Shown here one piece after another: positions 1 through 12,552 of a stretch of 64,000 nucleotides of DNA. A program made the translations under genes and the position numbers. Origin of the DNA: Opisthorchis felineus (taxonomy: Eukaryota > Platyhelminthes > Trematoda > Opisthorchiida > Opisthorchiidae); assembly GCA_004794785.1 (NCBI GenBank), contig SJOL01006418.1, forward strand, positions 17,705-81,704, given 5' to 3'. Below the pieces are notes generated by a model. The model ran no database searches. It had not been told where the DNA came from and saw only the letters and a list, made by a program, of their open reading frames with translations. Positions within the stretch are counted from its first letter, which is position 1. Every line of letters begins with the position of its first letter.

Positions 1-819
1 CCGTTGGTTGTTCGAACTTAAAGCAGAAGTACTGTCTGGTCAGCATATCTCGTACCAGGGCAGAATCCTGCTTGATTAGAGCAGGTACATGCATGCCTTT
101 CAGTTGCAGGAGTGATGTGAATATTTTGGCAGCAGGAACTGCCAAGCTGGTGCCTCAATAGTTATCCTAGCATTTCCGAGAGTTGGAACAGAACCAGGGG
201 ACTTTAATTGGCTAGAAATACTTCTGATTCCCAGTAGAGCATCACAGCTGGTGAATGGGGTCAAAGAGGCTTGTGCTGCGTACTCTGTTGCCACGAGCCG
301 TAGGTCACTATCGTCATCATGGCCATTGACAGCAATACTTACTGGTCCGTAACTGCTATGTAACCATGAGAGAAGGAAGCCTAAGCAAAAGTGCTATGTC
401 CCTAAGGATAACGATCTATAATAAGGTGTCTGCATCTTTGTAAAGCCTCAAAATGAACGCATCTGAGGATCTTGCCGAAGTAAGGTATCACCAGCGGGAT
501 CGACCTAGCGTCCTCTGCAAACCTCACCTGACAACGCACAACAGCAGACGAATTTTGGCTGGGGGGTCTGGCTAGGAAATGACAGCGTGCGCATGTCATG
601 TCCTACGGGGTTTCCAATCACCTGCATCACGTGTACCCTAGCCAGGAAGGCACGAAGATTCCATAACACTCAGTTTGATAGAAGCCGCTTTCATTTCACG
701 TTGCCATGTCATAGCCTGTCCCCTGGGAAGCTTTCGCCAGTAGTCGCCCGAGACAGAAAACAACACTTTCTCCGGCCCCAGCCACGTCAACCTGATTAGT
801 TTAGTTAGCTAGCTTCAGC
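1..819. other. No gene recognised
   Basis: Only short chance reading frames are visible. A short stretch near 320-345 with ATC-rich sequence and a GACAGC motif faintly resembles the 3' end of the RTE-like element in reverse orientation, but it is too short to call. Confidence 0.5.
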
Positions 820-824
820 CTCAG

Positions 825-2000
825 AAGCGTATGTCTCTACTCAAGCGCCATCTTGCTGCTTCTCCTGACGAACTTCCATCTTTTCTGTTCAGGGATGGCA
901 GTGGATTCCAAGCCACTGCCTGTGTAGCCTATTTGGATCTGGGAGAAAGAGATCGTTCAGGAAACTGGAGTGAGTCGATAATAGTCTCCATTTTCAAAAA
1001 GGACACTGGCAGTGAGTGCAGTAACAGAGGCATCAGTTGGATTCCCGTTTTAACGAACTTCTGGCGTCACTGATTCTACGTAGTCTTACGGCGGCACGTG
1101 AATTTTTGACCCGTGAGTATCAACCCGGATTTCACACTCCGTCAGGTGTTAGAGCAACCCTGTACAGACGATCCACAATCTTGATGTTTCTTGATTTCGT
1201 ATGTGCGTCCGATTTTATCGACCCGTCCATGCTGTTAACCGAACTTGCTCAACAGGTTATGCCTGGGATATCTGAACATAATCAGGTCCCTATATTCACA
1301 TACTTCGCGGTGTGTGAGAGCGTAATGTGTGCTCTCCAAAGGCTTTCGTACAAAGTAGGATCCGACAAGTATGTCCACCCTCTCCGTTCTTGTTCAACTT
1401 CATCATCGACGGAATAACGAGGCGAACGCTGGAAAGTTTGAAAACCCTGGTGTTCAAATCGTTGCTGGTGAGAACCTTGTCGATCTGGAGTATATGGACG
1501 ACATTGTCTTCATTTTTGAAGACGAATGCGAAGCACAATCCTTCTTGAATAATCTGACCACCATCATACTATCATACTAGCACAGTACAAAGTCATGCTT
1601 CAAAGTACAAAGTCATGCTTCAGAACGCGCAGTCTCTGAACATACTCCTTACGATTCAAAGAGAATCACTGTAGGTGGAGAAGTATGTCTGATGAAGTCA
1701 GTGCAGAATCACGTCCGCTATCTCAAACAGAGCCACTCTTCGAAGCGTCCCTTGCTGGTCGTTCCCCTTGATCTGAAGTTTTTTTTGACTCTGTCAATCG
1801 TCAGAAACTGTGGCAGTGCGTGGCGACCAAAGCTGTCCATTACAAATTTTTATCTCTTATGTGGGACACTATGCGAACTACCGTGGGAGCGTACGGGTGT
1901 GCAGCAAGCTGCAGACTAAAGTCACCAAGTGCAGCGGGGAAAGACAAGACTACTCTCTATCACTGTATTTCTCCAAGTTTGTTACTGACGCTGCTTGAAT
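825..2000 (+). mobile_element. RTE-like LINE relic, reverse-transcriptase region
   Basis: Broken frames match successive blocks of the intact RTE-like protein at 15406-18432. They are SLKRHLAASPDELP (about 840), IFKKDTGSECSNRG (about 990), LRSLTAAREFLTRE (about 1075), SPFLFNFIIDGITRRTL (about 1390) and the active-site region LEYMDDIVFIFEDE (about 1485; YADD reads YMDD here). Stops and frame changes are frequent, so it is dead. Between 1786 and 1960 a block reading FDSVNRQKLWQC belongs upstream of the active site in LINE order, so this part is a second relic or a rearrangement. Confidence 0.8.
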
Positions 2001-3235
2001 GCTCTCAATCTACTTGTGGAACCGCACGGATTTAAAGGTTGTGATACAAGTTGTTTTCCTAGTGCTACTTGATCTTTTGTTCGAGGACGTACCTGTAGCC
2101 TTTGTTCGATAAAGTGCGACTTGCAAGCCAGCAGGAAATGCAGCTACCGGTTGAAAAACATTACCACCCTTACCCATGGATTCCAAAGATAATTTCATTA
2201 AGCCAATCCGTTGACGCTGATTCATGGTTACGCTGTTGTTCATATAGAGTCAAGATATAACCAGGCTCTTTCAGTGGGCCACCGACGGACCGTCAGCCAG
2301 CCCATAGCGCTGTCTTAACTTTTTCGCTCGGGACAGGTCATGATATTCGTCGCGGACCGACGAATTTACACACCTGGAAAGCCGAATAGCTACCGACATA
2401 GTATAGCCGAGCTCGTTGTTAGAATATTAAGGGACATAATCGCCTACAGAAGGCGTCATATGGTGGCACTGGGATATCAGTCTCTCCCTGGAAGCGCGAA
2501 TTTGTGAATCTGCCCGGTACTGTGTGTGTGAGAACTAGCTTTCGTACTGAAGTCATCCATTGACCCAACGTTTGACCATCACTGACTGCTCAGCATGTCA
2601 CACGCCTGGTGTGAACAGCATGTTAACAACTCGAGGCACGACAGCTTGTTTACCGAATAAACAACACGGTTGACTTGAAAAGCGTAACAGAGACTGTTCC
2701 GGTGGGTCGGGTCAAGCATTCAGGATGGTGCCTCAATAACTTCCACTGAGTGCCTTCTTCAAAACTCTTAACCCCAATTACAGAAAGCTAGAACGTGGCT
2801 AACGCACAGCCTGTTGAAGAGATGTATAGATTTCCCAGTGCGGTCCGAAGTATGGTGATTGTCTCAATGGCTTGAAATTGACTGTATAATCCAAAACCGT
2901 ACTCAATGACTTACTTGTACGAGCTTTTTGTCTTACCTTTGTCATCATATTCTATTCGGTTTACATGCTCGTTTCTTCGAAAAATTGTTCATTCTTTCTC
3001 ACGTCATATAATGTCACGTACCCGGACTGTATGTACGTCATTATCGATGATCAGCCTGTACCATCTTTTCGGAATGGATTGCCCAGAGTGGTTTCTCAGT
3101 TCGGCATGCATTTTGTGCCTTATAAGTGCAAATTATCATAGAAGGATTTTCAATATCTTTGTATCCCTCAAAACCTTCAGGATGAGGTGTTTGAGTTTCC
3201 TTGTAGACGTGTAAGCTATGCTTGTATCGCGGCAT
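2001..3235. other. No gene recognised
   Basis: This stretch has short unsupported frames only. The 102-codon frame at 2906-3214 (+) has no recognisable domain, and low-complexity hydrophobic reading is common in T-rich fluke DNA. Confidence 0.45.
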
Positions 3236-3340
3236 ACTATGTGGACTCAGAGACGGGACACATCAATGGTTAGAGACATTGTCAGACATCGCCCAGTCGA
3301 GCGCTCTATGGTGCGCATGCATCCAAGCTGCTACTGATCA
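3236..3340 (+). mobile_element. LINE 3' coding-end relic
   Basis: The frame reads LRDGTHQWLETLSDIAQ followed by SALWCACI. This matches the C-terminal tail that RTE-like fluke LINEs carry (compare RDPHRARLETLQDKAANRCQW in the element at 15150). Only this C-terminal block is preserved. Confidence 0.65.
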
Positions 3341-3523
3341 CCTAGTGCCAAGTCCCTGGACCCCCGTATTCATGCATCAGTTATATCAACCACCGCCTCC
3401 ACTGCGTAGCTATCTGACCCTACCTCCCCAGATCATCAGCAAGCGAAATGGTGGCAGCTATAAAAACAGTACAAATAGTATGCGGTTTTTACAGGTAAGA
3501 AAGATGGTGACAAGAAATGAGTG

Positions 3524-3694
3524 CACGCTCGAGATGGCTTAATGGTGAAGACGCTAACTTACTGATCGGAAGGTCCTTGGTCCAAAACCTCTCTCGGCTA
3601 CTGCTGTCTAGTCTTGGGCAACGAAACAGTACCTCAACCCTCGTGTTTCCTTCGGGTGACCTGGCAGCTGGGCATTGAAAGAGTTACAGCTTAA

Positions 3695-3743
<49 letters not shown>
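3524..3743 (+). mobile_element. tRNA-derived SINE, family 1, with (ATT)n tail
   Basis: The 5' head (CTCGAGATGGCTTAATGG at about 3529) is an A-box-like tRNA start, and the body aligns along its length with the reverse complement of 19841-20023. The B-box region reads GGTCCAAAACC here and is decayed. The 3' end runs directly into about 16 ATT units (3694-3743), which I take as the element's own tail. This is the only family 1 copy on the + strand. Confidence 0.8.
3694..3743 (+). repeat. (ATT)n microsatellite
   Basis: About 16 uninterrupted ATT/TTA units form the tail of the SINE that precedes them. The uninterrupted length suggests a length-polymorphic locus. Confidence 0.95.
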
Positions 3744-3746
<3 letters not shown>

Positions 3747-5477
3747 CTCCTACTGTTGGAATGCTTGCAATATTCGTGAACTCGCGCTATTTGCGACGTC
3801 AGAAATGAAGTTCGCCGATGCCACAAGCCATTGTATGCAGAGCAACCATAGAAGCGATCTCTATGATTGCCGTACTCATTTGTTCCGAAGGCCGCTAGTA
3901 TCTTCAGACGTTTTATCGCCAGTGCTTTCGTAGCACAGCAGACGCCATCTGACTGGAACATGTTCGCTTCGAGGTGCATAACCAAGGGCTTGCTAGCGAG
4001 TCAGAATTACCAGATTGGTAAATAAAGCTTACCAGGTTAAAATGGGACATTTGCCACGCTTACTTTATCACCGCTCACCACGGAGAGCGATCTTTCACTC
4101 CAAACTCTTGGTGAAAGGTCATACCATGTTGATCTGTAATGGACGTGGCCACTGAGTGCTGTGGGATTTTCGCATTATCTTGCTTATGGTGCGCGTGATT
4201 TCTCTAGTCGTTGACTGAAAACCCCCTAGAGAAGCACACACGAACCATACTATCTAGCTGGAGTTTGTCAAATGTCAGATTTTTTTCTCAAAGTCTTATA
4301 ATCGATCCTGCTGGTTATAGCTCTATCTGTTTACACGCCAGTCGAACCCACAGGCGCTTTGCTTTGGGTAGGGGGCAGTTTTTTATACCAAGCATTTACC
4401 GTTTACTGTAGCGCCCTTTCCTCATGGTTATGTAGCAGTTCAGTTATGTAGCATTACTGTTGTATTGTTGCCAACGACGATGATGATGACGAGTAGCCCG
4501 GTAATGTAAACCCAAGGCCAAAGAACATCTGGGCCTTCTGAAGTGCCTGTAATATTCTATTGCTCTAATGCCAGTTGCTTGCAGATCCTTCTCCGATGAG
4601 TACCAGAAACCCTGGACATACAGCATACAGTCAACATCAGCACCATTGACAGCATTGCTAGTGGTTCATTTTCAGGCACCCACCCTGATTTTCTTCACAG
4701 AAACCCCACCATGCCGAGAACAACATATGAGAGGGAATGAACCTGGTAACAGCCTATCAAATGCCACTGAGGTGCATGACCTTTTGACGAAATCGGTTAG
4801 TCTTGATAAAAAGCTGACAGCGTGAATACATCCGCCATAAGTTTGCTGCACTGCGGTGTCTAGCCAATCACAATGATGGTCAAGTGGACCTCACCACAGA
4901 AGGCGGGTCGACCAGACTTTGCGTGATTCCCATTTGCATCTGTCAACGATTGCAATACGATTGCCTCTTGTAATTCTGCTCATGATTTTTTTCTCGATAG
5001 ACGATGGAACGGCATGTGTAGCCTCCGACGAAGCTACCGAACTTTCTGCCTTCCTGAAGTACACACTTGCGGCATCACCACACACCCGTTCAATGATTAC
5101 ATTGAAAAGCCTGTCATCGCTGACTTATGCTAGCGTTGGTTCCAATATGTCGTCAGAAGCGTGAATATACCACAAAGCTGATTTCCTCGAATCCGTATGA
5201 CAGCACAGTTCCCATTGTGGTCTGACGCACAGTCCTTGAGACCAGGTGCCTTATCTCCGGTGTCACAAGTAGTGTATAATGAACGTGACTGTTGTTTCAG
5301 GAGTCATCCACTGGCTTTATCCTGTCACGTTACCATCAGTGCAGATACATCTCCCGCGACACGTGGGGACCTCCACCGCTCTCAGTGCCCCGGTTTTCAA
5401 GGGGCCTGTTTAGAGAGTACATTCTGGATAGTGGTTTAATCCCATTGTCCTTGACTACCGATGGTCACCCGTTCAGC
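3744..5477. other. No gene recognised
   Basis: I see no domain, splice-consistent exon or clear repeat here. Short ATG/ATC-rich patches at about 4470-4490 and 4630-4660 could be worn LINE tails. Confidence 0.45.
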
Positions 5478-5641
5478 GTTCGGCTGTAGTATCTTTTCGG
5501 TGCATAGTTGCCGTGCAACTCAAAGGAATCCCGAAGGTTTCCCATGCCCAGACAGCAAATGGGTAGCCAGGGTTGAGTTCAGACTACAGAATTTCCAAGC
5601 AAGTAGTTGTGCGCCTTAACCGCTGTGCCATCTCGAGCCAA
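5478..5641 (-). mobile_element. tRNA-derived SINE, family 1, degraded
   Basis: On the - strand it starts with the tRNA-like head (GAGATGGCACAGCGGTTAAG) and ends with the CACCGAAAAGATACTACAGC block that closes the other copies. The middle is heavily diverged and the B box is largely lost. Confidence 0.65.
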
Positions 5642-7059
5642 GATGGGCACCTAATCAGACACTAGCTCTGCCTGCTTCCTTATTCGTATCTCCTGAAACC
5701 ATAGTGATACCTGGGTTTTTGGGCTGCTGTGACCTGGTGCCTTGTGCTTCATTTGGCTGAAACTATCAAAGACATTTGAACGAGAAACCATCCTCAGTCC
5801 CATTTTATGTGATTTTGCAGACATAACCAGGCTACTCGCACGTAGGCGTTCACCACTGGGTGTTCAGGCACGTATTGACTCCACCCAGTGCTGAAATAAT
5901 CCCGTTCCCAACGTTGTCATAAACGACGGTTTTTGGGTCATCAGAGGTAGGTAACCGGTAGCGTCAAAAATATGATAGGCGGGTTTGTTGGACAACTTGA
6001 ATTCGATCTCGAGTCTTTTATCCTTGTCTCTATTTCCACGTAATATTCACAAATTTACCGGTTGGTGGTGTGTTTTACTGTGATCCGTGGCGGCCCTCAC
6101 CTCACCATTCAAGATGGCAATGCTTTCATGCTTTGAGCAGTGATACTATTGACACTCGCCACGGAGAGAGTGCAATGTACATCTTTTTCGGGGAACGCCG
6201 TAGCGCGGATGAAATTGTGAGTTTAACGTTTCTTGGATTTTGGTGCGGGTCAACTTCAACTATCACCTCCTAGGTCTACATAACCAAGCGTAACCTGTAG
6301 TACAAAGAACAACATAGGACCCGTGGGAGCGAATCATTATCATGGTCGTTAGGTACATAAGCTGATCTCACCCTCCCAATAGGCCAGGGCTTGCTTCACA
6401 TACCAATAAGCTTCACTGGAGTTTGAAGAAGCTCAGCTTCAATCACCTAGTTTAGGTCGCTTGTCTAATCGGTTTACGTGAGTGTGAGCACTATCGCGTT
6501 AGAAAGGCTACATGGAGTTACATGTGAGAGCTGGATATTAAATGGGGACAGGAGACAGGTTAACTGTTCCAAATGGGCGTAATCCTTTCAGTCAGAGATA
6601 CTGCACCTTGCACATTCGCACGCCTGGTGTCCGCGAATAGTGAATAACTATGGAAGATACCTATAAGCTTTTGTAATAGTTTTTTCGGCGTCTCATGCAC
6701 ATCCAAATGAACGCTAAATAGCTTATTGGTCGGAATTTCCCGTTGCTCTGGGAAAAAAACGTCAAAACAATCAAATACTAGGACAGCACACGTCATTCTC
6801 AAATGTCGGGCATCAACAAGCCCAAGGAATGACTGAAACCGCTGGCTGGTAGCGAGAGCCCGCTAAATAGAGGAGGCTTCGACAAGAAGGAGCATGTCCA
6901 CCCTTCCCCAGTTGGTCGGATGGTGCAGAGTCAGCGAATCAGTTAGTGAGAAAAATGGTTCTCCTGTTCATTTACCCAACAATTAGATGATCTGTCTATC
7001 TGGCAGTCTCCGACTAGAACTTATACACTGGGGTCCTGTCAGAAGCTGTGCGGTCACCC
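5642..7059. other. No gene recognised
   Basis: Only short frames are present, with no recognisable domain or repeat. Confidence 0.45.
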
Positions 7060-9000
7060 TTGTCGATTCCGTCAGAATTTACAGCCAACGACCGAAAGCC
7101 GTAAATCTGTTCGGTATCTCCGCACATGTTCCTGCGGCAGTAACACTTCCGAATTCGCCTTCCATAGAGTCCTTCCAGACTTCTGCAGATAGCCGAGAGC
7201 GTGGAGATTTGGATTCTCAAGTGGTTGGGGCAAACTTTTATCACAAACGTGCGTTGTATTTATTGGTGCCCTCCCATTCATAACCAACGAAGCATTCTCA
7301 TCCTCAAGACTGCTGTCCCATTTGGAATTTTGTTCGGACTCAGGTCATACTCTGATTCAAAGCCGTGTTGCGTTGCGTTTCTCTGCGACACACCTACAAA
7401 ATGCAACAAAGAACTATGTCAACAACAGTTACCTGGCAAAGTTGCACGCGGAACAAACCAGTTGGCTGAATAAAGCCTGGCTCGAAATTCTGTGCATTCG
7501 ACATCTGACCGTGAATATCCGTATACAATGCAGAGAATATTTCTAGTTAATGGTCACAGCAGTTTTTTGCCGTGGCTGAGTTAGGGATGGCAATTTCGTC
7601 GGATCTACAGTTCGGAGAGACGCTCGACTTACAGTCTAAAAACGAATGGGAAGAAATGATGGACAATGAGAAGGCGGCAGCATTCACAAACAGTCGAATT
7701 CTGTTTCAACTTATCCTCAACACTGGGTCAAGGAAACTGCAAGCGACGACGGAACACTTTGAAGGACGATTTGACAGGCTTCAGTTTTACAGCTGGATGC
7801 AGGCTGCTTGAATTTGACATATGTTAAGCAACTTTAAACCCTTGAACAGAACCAACGTACTTTGTCCAGGTCATCTCACCTTGCCTGATTTAAGGAAACA
7901 TCTCGTTCATAGTTCACCCAGAGTTTTTGCCGGACGCATGAACTTTCCGAGTAACGGCAGGCGTATACCTTCGTCCTTATCACCAAATAGGTCGTCAGAT
8001 GTAACTGCGGAACTCTTTCGGATGTCACTACTTACCATCGCTTCGAATTTGTTGATGCATGTCATCCTACGCTGGCTCACCAGCATACGCGAGAGACAGT
8101 CGTGAAAATCGGGCAGGATTCCCTCCAAATATTGTGTGGATCGCCCACATTTTCGTCTTGTGACATTTTCTGGAACACCGCCACATATGTAGGAGGCCAA
8201 ATTGTGCTTTCAAACTTGAAGGCAGCGTTTAACTCAATCGGGCGTTCCAGTTATACAAGTTTCTTAAGTCTCCAACTTATCCACTGTTCTGGCGCGATGC
8301 CTGTAGGTGCATGAAAGTCTACTGTGACTGCTCTCCTGAGTCCACCACCAATACCTTTCATCAACTTTCCCATTTGATTTAGTGATCGAATGAATTGTTT
8401 ACCACATAGGGCCTGGAATTATCTCCTGAGAAATTCTCGGTTGCCAGAGATCTGTTACCAAACAAGCTAAGGAGAATGTCGCATGTGACGTTGCTGATTG
8501 CGTGCCTAAGGTACTTAGCTGATGCAGTGCAACAATCACTATGGCAAAGGGACCAGTTACGGGGGTTGAATGCGTACATAGTCAAATAACAACATGGATC
8601 GGCCGGCCACATGAAGACCATACAACCGGAAGAGCTTAAAGGCGGTGTGCATGCAGACGATGTCGCATTACCTGGTGCAGATTTCATCCAAGTTTATACC
8701 ACACTAAACCGGGAGAATATTTATCTATAACTCGGTGTGCACTTTTTACTTCCGAATTTCCGTTTGACTACAGGACCACGATCGCGACTTGCATAATTTG
8801 GTTCTATTTTAAACAAGTGCTGCAATCGTGAAGGCTTTTTACATCGTTAGGCAGCCTTGGTATCATAAAGCAGAAAGTCATCTGGCGTACATAAAGGCTT
8901 TCTCCGCAATACTATAGCATGCACTATTACCGTCAGTGGTCAAGTAAAAGAAGCGATGTAGTCCATACATTATTTAAGGTTAAATCGGGGAACAGTTTGC
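7060..9000 (+). mobile_element. RTE-like LINE relic, endonuclease to reverse transcriptase
   Basis: Successive blocks keep LINE order. CSDSGHTLIQSRVALRF (about 7326) matches the end of the AP-endonuclease domain (SDHALVRSRFSLRF in the intact copy). NSRILFQLILNTGSRKL (about 7700) matches the linker (NARRLFQLIRATGPRKP). LKAAFNSIGR (about 8215) matches RT motif A (LDFQGAFDSVDR). HADDVALPGADF (about 8650) matches the YADD active site. Many frameshifts show it is long inactive, and the boundaries are approximate. The piece at 9376-9620 may be its 3' end. Confidence 0.7.
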
Positions 9001-9375
9001 GTTAACAAGCTTCGCTTTCTTTGAAGACCTTTCCAGTAACGAAAATCAAAGGTCACAAGATCAGGCTACTCTGTTATGTCTGTTATTAGCCTTGAATGAC
9101 GTTCCTTAAATTCCATCTGAAATATTTGATGAGTAGCCTATTTTGGTAACCCCATTTCTTCATTGTTGGGTGCGAGCCGGTATGAGCTATTCGCTCACTA
9201 TTTGATACATTTTGTGACTGTCATTGGTGATGGTTAAGCTTTGAGCGATTTCTTCGGTCCATGGGTTCATATTACGTCCGTAACGACTGCTTGCTTTCAG
9301 TGTTGTTTTTTCCTTCCCAAATAAGCTATTTGCTTGTACCCCCTACTTATCTTCCAGGATGAGGTCCTCGTGACC

Positions 9376-9620
9376 CCCGACTGGAGACATGGCAAAATAT
9401 AGTGGCTAATCGATGTTAGTTGCGTTCGCGCTGTCAATTTCTCTACAGATTCCGTGCTTGGAGGTGTATGCACCTCAGAATGCTTGCAGTAGGCTGGCGT
9501 CGGGTGTCCCCTTACCCACTTTTTTTTACGATAAGGCCTTAAGTATAATTAAGTAAACTTTGTGGCTGTACAGTAGTGAACATCAGTGTCAACACTGTTG
9601 TTGCTGTCTCTGGTGATGCC
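9376..9620 (+). mobile_element. RTE-like LINE 3' end
   Basis: The sequence from GACTGGAGACATGGCAAAAT through CGATAAGGCCTTAAGTATAA to AACATCAGTGTCAACACTG follows the last coding block and 3' UTR of the element at 14969-15250 (as its reverse complement). It ends 470 bp before adducin exon A. Confidence 0.7.
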
Positions 9621-10089
9621 GACTTGCGCATCAGAGACCTGGGTTGCCCTGCATCGCGGATTGCATTCTCTAACAGACCTCATTTTGGTGATCGCTTCGA
9701 GGTTTTCAGCTGCACCGGTTCTTTCTAATCACCAAATGCATGATGTCACTTTTGACTTGTTTATAGTTGATGTGTTGCCACGCTCCCACTCTGTTGCTCT
9801 GTCCAATTTTAAATCAGGAGAACACATCATCTCTGCTTTCCCTTGTTGCATCTTCCTGCTTTTCAGAGCTATTGAGAGTATTCGGAAACGATGACCGACG
9901 TGAGTATTGGGATGCGGCCTTGCGACGACGTTATTCTGTTAATTGGGTTTGGTTCATCTATGCATTCATTGAGCACTAATCCCACATCATCCGGTGACTT
10001 TGTCTCACGACTGTAGCCGCAGTTGGCAAGACCCGATTCCAATGGAGCCCGACCTATATCCGCTTTGTTTTCGCCTTCTGTCTTTCCAG

Positions 10090-10241
10090 GCCAACTTCCA
10101 AACATTCCAGTGAACGACCTCCGGGGTGAGGAAGCTTCCGCCTATTCCCGTGAGGAATGCACCCTTCGGCGAAGTTTGGCAGCGTTGTACCGTCTCGTGG
10201 ATGTTCGTGGATGGACCCATTCGATTTACAATCACATGTCG
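10090..10241 (+). CDS. ADD: Adducin exon A (head domain)
   Basis: This exon encodes residues 1-51 of the visible product. It reads PVNDLRGEEASAY, then SLAALYRLVDVRGW and IYNHMS, the start of the class II aldolase-like head shared by all adducins. It opens after TCTGTCTTTCCAG with the last two bases of a split codon, so an upstream exon ending in phase 1 must exist. It closes at TCG|GTTAGT in phase 0. The missing upstream exons should hold the N-terminal residues. No match was found between position 1 and 10089. Confidence 0.93.
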
Positions 10242-11489
10242 GTTAGTCATCTGACTTTTGTTTGCTGTCTATTCTGTTGCAGTTCCCATACATGGGTGCG
10301 CTCCGAGTCATTTATTCGTAGGTCATGTGACATGGATGCAGAACAAAACAGAAATGCGGTCAGCTGCTCATATTTCGGGATTGTTTCAGTTTCAGTTGTG
10401 TCCCTGTGAGGTTGTTGAATGACGTTTCTGAGTAGACAGAGAGAATTAGAATCGGGAGTTGTATCCTGTGATTCTCAGTGATAATTTTTTGGTTGCCTTG
10501 ATATATGTGATTTTCGCAAGGTTCGCCTGCATATTAAGTGCACTAAGAACCTTAGTCTTCATGGGAATTAAGGATTTTATTTTTTCTCAGAAGATCAGGA
10601 AACAGACACGGAACCACTGAGATTATTGTGTCGTAAGTTACAAATCGTTTGAAGGACGGGGAATATTTACATTCATTCTTCGAATTTATCGACGTACATT
10701 CTCTGAACATCTTAATCTTACTAAATTTTCGTTTTGTCGCATGATGTAGCGCTTTACTCAAACCATTACTGTTTCACATTTGGATACCCTCTGGGACGAA
10801 TTAGTTATTCGAATGCCAACTGACTGTTGATCCAAACACTTAGGAGTCTCTTAAGACTCATGACTTTTCCTCGTAAAAAGTGACCAACTGCGTTCCCATG
10901 GCATTTTGCATCTAGTACTTTTGAAAAAAGGGGAGGCACTCAAGTATTCAGCTGACTGAGACTGTGACGAATGTTGCGATGCGAATAAAGAGCGCCTCTG
11001 GGATCAAAATGAACCAACTGCCTGAATGTACCGAAAGAGACAGATCTGTGAAGATCAAGCCCTGTGTTTTTAGACCTGACCATTAAGTGTACAACACTGC
11101 TACTTTCAGTGACTCGCAGTAGCCGTCTTCAACAAGTGAAGCCTTCTATCGACTTTTTTGACTGTCAGACACTATTTCATTGTCCGTTTAGCAAGGGTTT
11201 TCCCTTCAAAGCCGTTAGGGTGTTGTGCGCCAACTCTCATGGACAAGTGACAGTTTAAGACAAACGTTTGCCTTACTGTACCACATTCAATGGGTACAAC
11301 ACTGATACCTGTCAACGCGCGGCTCACCGATAATGTCATCTCGGCAGGTGATCACGAATGGAGTTGATCTCAACGAACAATGCTGTCATTAGCTCTACAC
11401 TTCGAACTATTATAAGAGTTTACGAAGTATTAGCCGGGTCTTGAGAGCAACGCCAAGGTACGCCAGATGGTTTTAGAAAGGGAAACTCT

Positions 11490-11640
11490 CCTGCCATGAA
11501 CGAGCTTATCACGCTTCATAGCTTGCGCTGGTTAGGACATGTACTCTGCATGTCTGGTAAACGTCTATCCTGCTCTGTGTTGAGTGCGAACGACCGAGAT
11601 GTGGACAGTCTATGGCCTAGCAATGAAGTGTGAGTCTACT
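11490..11640 (+). mobile_element. LINE C-terminal relic
   Basis: The frame contains HSLRWLGHVLCMSGKRL, the tryptophan-containing block found after the RT domain in RTE-like elements (QQKLCWLGRV and NHRLPKRV in the intact copy). Only about 50 residues are recognisable. Confidence 0.6.
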
Positions 11641-11864
11641 AACCACTTAAACTTTCACGTATTTACTCTTCTATCCTACCCCACCCCACTGTGAATATTA
11701 TGTATGCAAGTCCCAGCACTAGGACTGACCGCTTCGTGTGTCGTGCATTACGTCCAGCTGTGCGTCCATCTTCACTAACAACTCTGATCACCTCGAACTC
11801 ACTTTCCTAACCTCGAATGTTCGCACTGGACAACAGGCAGTTATCTTACACTGGATTCCCTTTG

Positions 11865-12060
11865 CATGGATGTAGTTGCGTGTCAGAAACGAAAATCCAG
11901 GACGCCCATACTGTAACTCAACTGACGTCTCCTTCGTTCTCTTCCTGCCTCTGGCTGCACACTTCCGGTAATGCTAGTGTATTGGCTGTAGTCGGAAGCC
12001 GAGGTTGTTATTGTTTTTCTTTGTGCCGATATGTAGACCTCGAACTGATAAAGTGCTGAA
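11865..12060 (+). mobile_element. LINE endonuclease relic
   Basis: The frame CVSETKIQDAHTVTQL, then LWLHTSGNASVLAV, matches the AP-endonuclease segment CCVSETRIQDASTVIEL with RLRTSGDPEAAAA of the RTE-like protein, including the catalytic glutamate in SET. It stops at 12057. Its order relative to the piece at 11490 is reversed, so the two come from separate insertions or a rearrangement. Confidence 0.75.
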
Positions 12061-12452
12061 TGTGCACATTGGTTTGCTTCATATGTTGCATGCACACAGC
12101 AAAATGCAGCCAATCATCTTTGATTTTCACGCATTGTACTGATCCCCTACATCGGTGTCTCAGTTTTCACACCTTTGTCTACTGTGCTGAACGCATAGTT
12201 TACTATTGGGCGGATCAATTACTCAACCGTGCTGGGAGGCCAGTGGTTGGAGTCCACCCCTGACTTATTCCCTGGGCAGCTGAATAGTGTACCCGACAAT
12301 GGCAGTAATAGCGATGAGTTGCCGAGGTAAGCAAACCGGGGTACCACGGTCAGGTCTAACCTTTCCTCGACGGTTAAACTGGGTCACATGGCGAAGTTCT
12401 CAAATAAGCTTACTCGCTCTTATAACTTCTCTTATTTCTGCTTTGTTCACAG

Positions 12453-12552
12453 GCAAGGTGTCCGGACAACTCCCGCCATTTCCTTGTCAACCCCTTTGGT
12501 TTGTTATACCATGAGATTCAAGCATCCTGCCTGGTGAAAATCGATGAAGAAG
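12453..12552 (+). CDS. ADD: Adducin exon B (head domain)
   Basis: This exon encodes residues 52-85. It reads SRHFLVNPFGLLYHE, then SCLVKIDEEG, matching the adducin head segment that has EHFLI-PFGLLYSEVTASSLVKI in vertebrates. The acceptor is GCTTTGTTCACAG; the donor is GAAG|GTATGT in phase 1. The glycine codon is completed by exon C. The frame joins exon A without any shift. Confidence 0.95.

Larger units (their letters stand above)
10242..12452 (+). other. Adducin intron A-B with LINE fragments
   Basis: This intron is 2.2 kb. It carries two LINE pieces at 11490-12060, described separately. The remainder is T-rich with no further exon-like block. Confidence 0.8.

Noticed and set aside
3608..3985. 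Frame with a run of 16 asparagines
   Set aside because: The run is the translated (ATT)n tail of a SINE.
1..10089. Search for the missing N-terminal adducin exon(s)
   Set aside because: No block resembling the adducin N-terminus with a phase-1 donor was found. The exon may be upstream or too diverged to see by eye.
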